From: JAGVSR01 sp964589785
GTDB lineage: Bacteria > Pseudomonadota > Alphaproteobacteria > Rhizobiales > Hyphomicrobiaceae
Length of the DNA: 64,000 nucleotides
Direction: 5' to 3'
Assembly: GCA_964589785.1 (NCBI GenBank)
Contig: CAZPUQ010000007.1
Span: 62,001-126,000, forward strand
Both the position numbers and the translations under genes were made by a program. The number at the start of each line of letters is the position of its first letter. Position 1 is the stretch's first letter. Below, piece by piece: positions 62,641-64,000 of the stretch. The notes below the pieces were generated by a model. It worked only from the letters and a program-made list of their open reading frames with translations, did no database searches and was not told the DNA's origin.

Positions 62641-62670
62641 AGGCCGGACCTCTGGGCAGGGGTCCGGCCT
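62641..62670 (-). terminator. Terminator-like hairpin between ispG and the 123-aa gene
   Basis: A perfect 10-bp stem, AGGCCGGACC/GGTCCGGCCT. On the minus strand it is followed by CTTCTCTTTT, so it can end the minus-strand gene at 62800. On the plus strand no T-run follows, but the hairpin may still mark the end of ispG. Confidence 0.7.
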
Positions 62671-62799
62671 CGCTTGGCCGCTTCGGGGGGAGAAGCGGGG
62701 AACCGTCTCGGCACGGCGACGGGGCGATACAAGCCCCCGGGGGGAGAGACGAGACGGCTCGTTCGACTGGGCAGTCGAAGGGGGTAGGCGGAGACGACC

Positions 62800-63171
62800 T
62801 CAGCAGGCCGCGGCGAACGGCAGCTCCGGCTCGTCAGTGCGCTCGCCGGCGAGCGGCGCGACGACGGGGAAGGCGATGACGTTCGTGTGCTCGGCGACGT
62901 CGATGCCGGCGCGACGCTGGCGGAACCAGCGCAGCGAGGTGTTCGTCATCACGGCCTCGTCCCGCACAGGCTGGACCAGCAGGCCGTCCTCGGCCTCAAG
63001 ATACCGGCCGAGCCAGGCCTCGAGAGTCTCTTCGCTTTCTTCCGAGCGCACGTACCACGTGGTCTCGAGCGGCCGGGCCCAGCTCGAGCCGAGGCTCATG
63101 ATGGCCTGCGCGACGACATGCTTGGACAGATGCGGCTTGGCGAGGTCGTAGGAGATGAGATAGGTGCGCAT
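62800..63171 (-). CDS. Small protein with possible Cas2/SinR-like fold
   Basis: A 123-residue protein. ATG 63171 has AAGGAG seven bases upstream. It begins MRTYLISYDLAKP, the strand-loop pattern YLxSYDL of Cas2- and SinR-like ferredoxin-fold proteins, followed by helix VVAQAIMSLGSSWARPLETTWYVRSEESEETLEAWLGRYLEAEDGLLVQPV. No CRISPR array or cas1 is nearby, so it is not a CRISPR adaptation gene. The function is unknown, and the fold call is by eye only. Confidence 0.7.
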   Translation of the reverse strand: MRTYLISYDLAKPHLSKHVVAQAIMSLGSSWARPLETTWYVRSEESEETLEAWLGRYLEAEDGLLVQPVRDEAVMTNTSLRWFRQRRAGIDVAEHTNVIAFPVVAPLAGERTDEPELPFAAAC

Positions 63172-63378
63172 GGCGGGCTCCTTGGGCTGGAGGAGGGGGC
63201 TTCGGCTCGGCATTTTAGGGGGAACGCGGGGGCGGCTCCATGGCCGTGAACATAGGAAGAACATGCCGCGAGTCGCGGGCTCCGTCCAGCGAAAGTTCTG
63301 ATTTTGTTCTCCTGCGTTGCGGCGAAATAAATAATCCTGAAATATCAATGGATTGTAAGGTTGTATGGTGTCCTTGTA

Positions 63379-63702
63379 TCAACCAAACAGGTTGAGCTGG
63401 TCGGGGCTGCGCGTGCGCAGCGGCAGGCGCCGGTGAAGACTCGGATCGACGTGCCCGACGAGCTCTGGATAACGTGTGGAAAACGCGGCAAGCGCCTTCT
63501 TCCGGCTCGCCGGAAAACGGACGCCCTCCCAGATCTCGTAGATGCTCCGCGGGTCGCACTCGTAGCGCGCGAGAAGATCCTTGCGGCGCACGCGCAGCCA
63601 GCGCGCGATCCAGATGTCGATGGCGTCCGTCTCGGTGAGCGGGCGGGCCGTGTTGAAGGCGGGCGGCGCGGGCCGCGGGAGACGCTTGAACGGGAGCGAC
63701 AT
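63379..63702 (-). CDS. Hypothetical basic protein with helix-turn-helix-like segment
   Basis: A 107-residue protein starting MSLPFKRLPRPAPPAF. The core ETDAIDIWIARWLRVRRKDLLARYECDPRSIYEIWEGVRFPASRKKALAAF has a helix-turn-helix feel (RKDLLARYECDPRSIYEIW). The end QLNLFG is hydrophobic. The ribosome-binding site is weak. The frame runs on upstream to 63987, antisense to hisA, so the ATG at 63702 is the likely start. I do not recognise a family. Confidence 0.6.
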   Translation of the reverse strand: MSLPFKRLPRPAPPAFNTARPLTETDAIDIWIARWLRVRRKDLLARYECDPRSIYEIWEGVRFPASRKKALAAFSTRYPELVGHVDPSLHRRLPLRTRSPDQLNLFG

Positions 63703-63802
63703 CGGGGAACTCGGGAACGCTTGACGGAACACACCTGAACGCGATTGATCGCGCCGGACTTCAGCGAACTTATGACCGCCTCGGGCGGCGAGCGAGAAAA
63801 AT

Positions 63803-64000
63803 GTGATCCTCTTTCCGGCCATCGATCTCAAGGACGGCCAGTGCGTGCGTCTGAAGCTCGGCGAGATGGACGCCGCGACGGTCTTCAACGACGATCCCGC
63901 CGCGCAGGCGGCCCTGTTCGAGGCGCAGGGGTTCACGTATCTGCACGTCGTCGATCTCAACGGCGCGTTCGCCGGCAAGCCCGTCAACGCCGCCGCCGTC
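63803..64000 (+). CDS. hisA: HisA, phosphoribosylformimino-AICAR-P isomerase (partial, N-terminus)
   Basis: First 66 codons of ProFAR isomerase of histidine synthesis: VILFPAIDLKDGQCVRLKLGEMDAATVFNDDP, then FEAQGFTYLHVVDLNGAFAGKPVN. The catalytic Asp is in the AIDLKDG strand. The GTG at 63803 is the only in-frame start near; the preceding ATG at 63801 runs into TGA. The rest of the gene, and probably hisF, lies right of the window. It is in the same orientation as hisH, which is 60 kb to the left. Confidence 0.93.
   Translation, partial: MILFPAIDLKDGQCVRLKLGEMDAATVFNDDPAAQAALFEAQGFTYLHVVDLNGAFAGKPVNAAAV

Noticed and set aside
62800..63702. CRISPR-cas remnant suggested by the Cas2-like protein.
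   Set aside because: No direct repeats with spacers and no other cas gene are present in the window.

Overview
The window is about two thirds G+C, densely coded, and reads as a chromosomal segment of an alphaproteobacterium of the order Hyphomicrobiales (Rhizobiales). Supporting this are hslUV divergent from a hisB-DUF2628-hisH operon, a phaR-phaA-phaB polyhydroxyalkanoate locus, three core genes of the ethylmalonyl-CoA pathway (mcd, ccr, ecm), an mtgA-rpmF pair, a usg-family gene, and intergenic palindromes built on CTCTCCCC/GGGGAGAG. I do not assign a genus. No phage, IS element, CRISPR array or rRNA was seen; there is one tRNA gene.

Layout. 1-3.5 kb: hslU (cut by the left edge), hslV, hisB, DUF2628, hisH. 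3.7-7.3 kb: small secreted protein, lytic transglycosylase, SulP transporter. 7.5-15.7 kb: phasin-like protein, lepA, a periplasmic-binding-protein/pentameric-ligand-gated-channel fusion, a PPK2 kinase with an FNR/FixK-type box upstream, usg, a mogA-like gene and a small secreted protein. 15.8-20.8 kb: DUF465 protein, phasin, a 0.5-kb dispersed repeat, phaB, phaA and divergent phaR. 20.9-27.6 kb: GGDEF/EAL protein, membrane protein, rpmF, mtgA, polyprenyl synthase, second lytic transglycosylase, secreted protein. 27.8-35.3 kb: mcd, a YihY-family membrane protein, ccr, ecm and two small membrane proteins. 35.4-37.2 kb: tRNA-Leu(CAA), then a low-G+C stretch with a membrane-anchored Mrr-type nuclease. 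37.2-40.8 kb: DacA-like carboxypeptidase, flippase-like protein, CAP-domain lipoprotein. 41.2-45.8 kb: a two-gene unit of a winged-helix-like protein and an 1131-residue protein with two P-loop ATPase modules, the second HerA-like. 46.7-51.7 kb: anti-sigma factor and ECF sigma factor (overlapping), divergent class A penicillin-binding protein, fumarylacetoacetase-family hydrolase. 51.8-58.5 kb: tandem TadG-like vWA proteins, the second copy of the 0.5-kb repeat, and a 1113-residue membrane/coiled-coil protein. 58.9-63.2 kb: zur-znuC-znuB, ispG, and a small protein with a possible Cas2-like fold. 63.4-64 kb: a conserved-looking small ORF and the first 66 codons of hisA.

Working together: the PHA genes make and regulate storage polymer from acetoacetyl-CoA, and the ethylmalonyl-CoA genes draw on crotonyl-CoA/acetyl-CoA for glyoxylate-cycle-independent C2 assimilation. 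Zur, ZnuC and ZnuB form a zinc-uptake unit whose substrate-binding protein is elsewhere. Several genes act on peptidoglycan: two lytic transglycosylases, mtgA, a class A PBP and a DD-carboxypeptidase. The best candidates for new biology are the PBP-channel fusion and the two-gene dual-ATPase unit. Other structural points of interest are hisH and hisA lying 60 kb apart, the direct 0.5-kb repeats flanking 37 kb, and the nuclease island beside tRNA-Leu.
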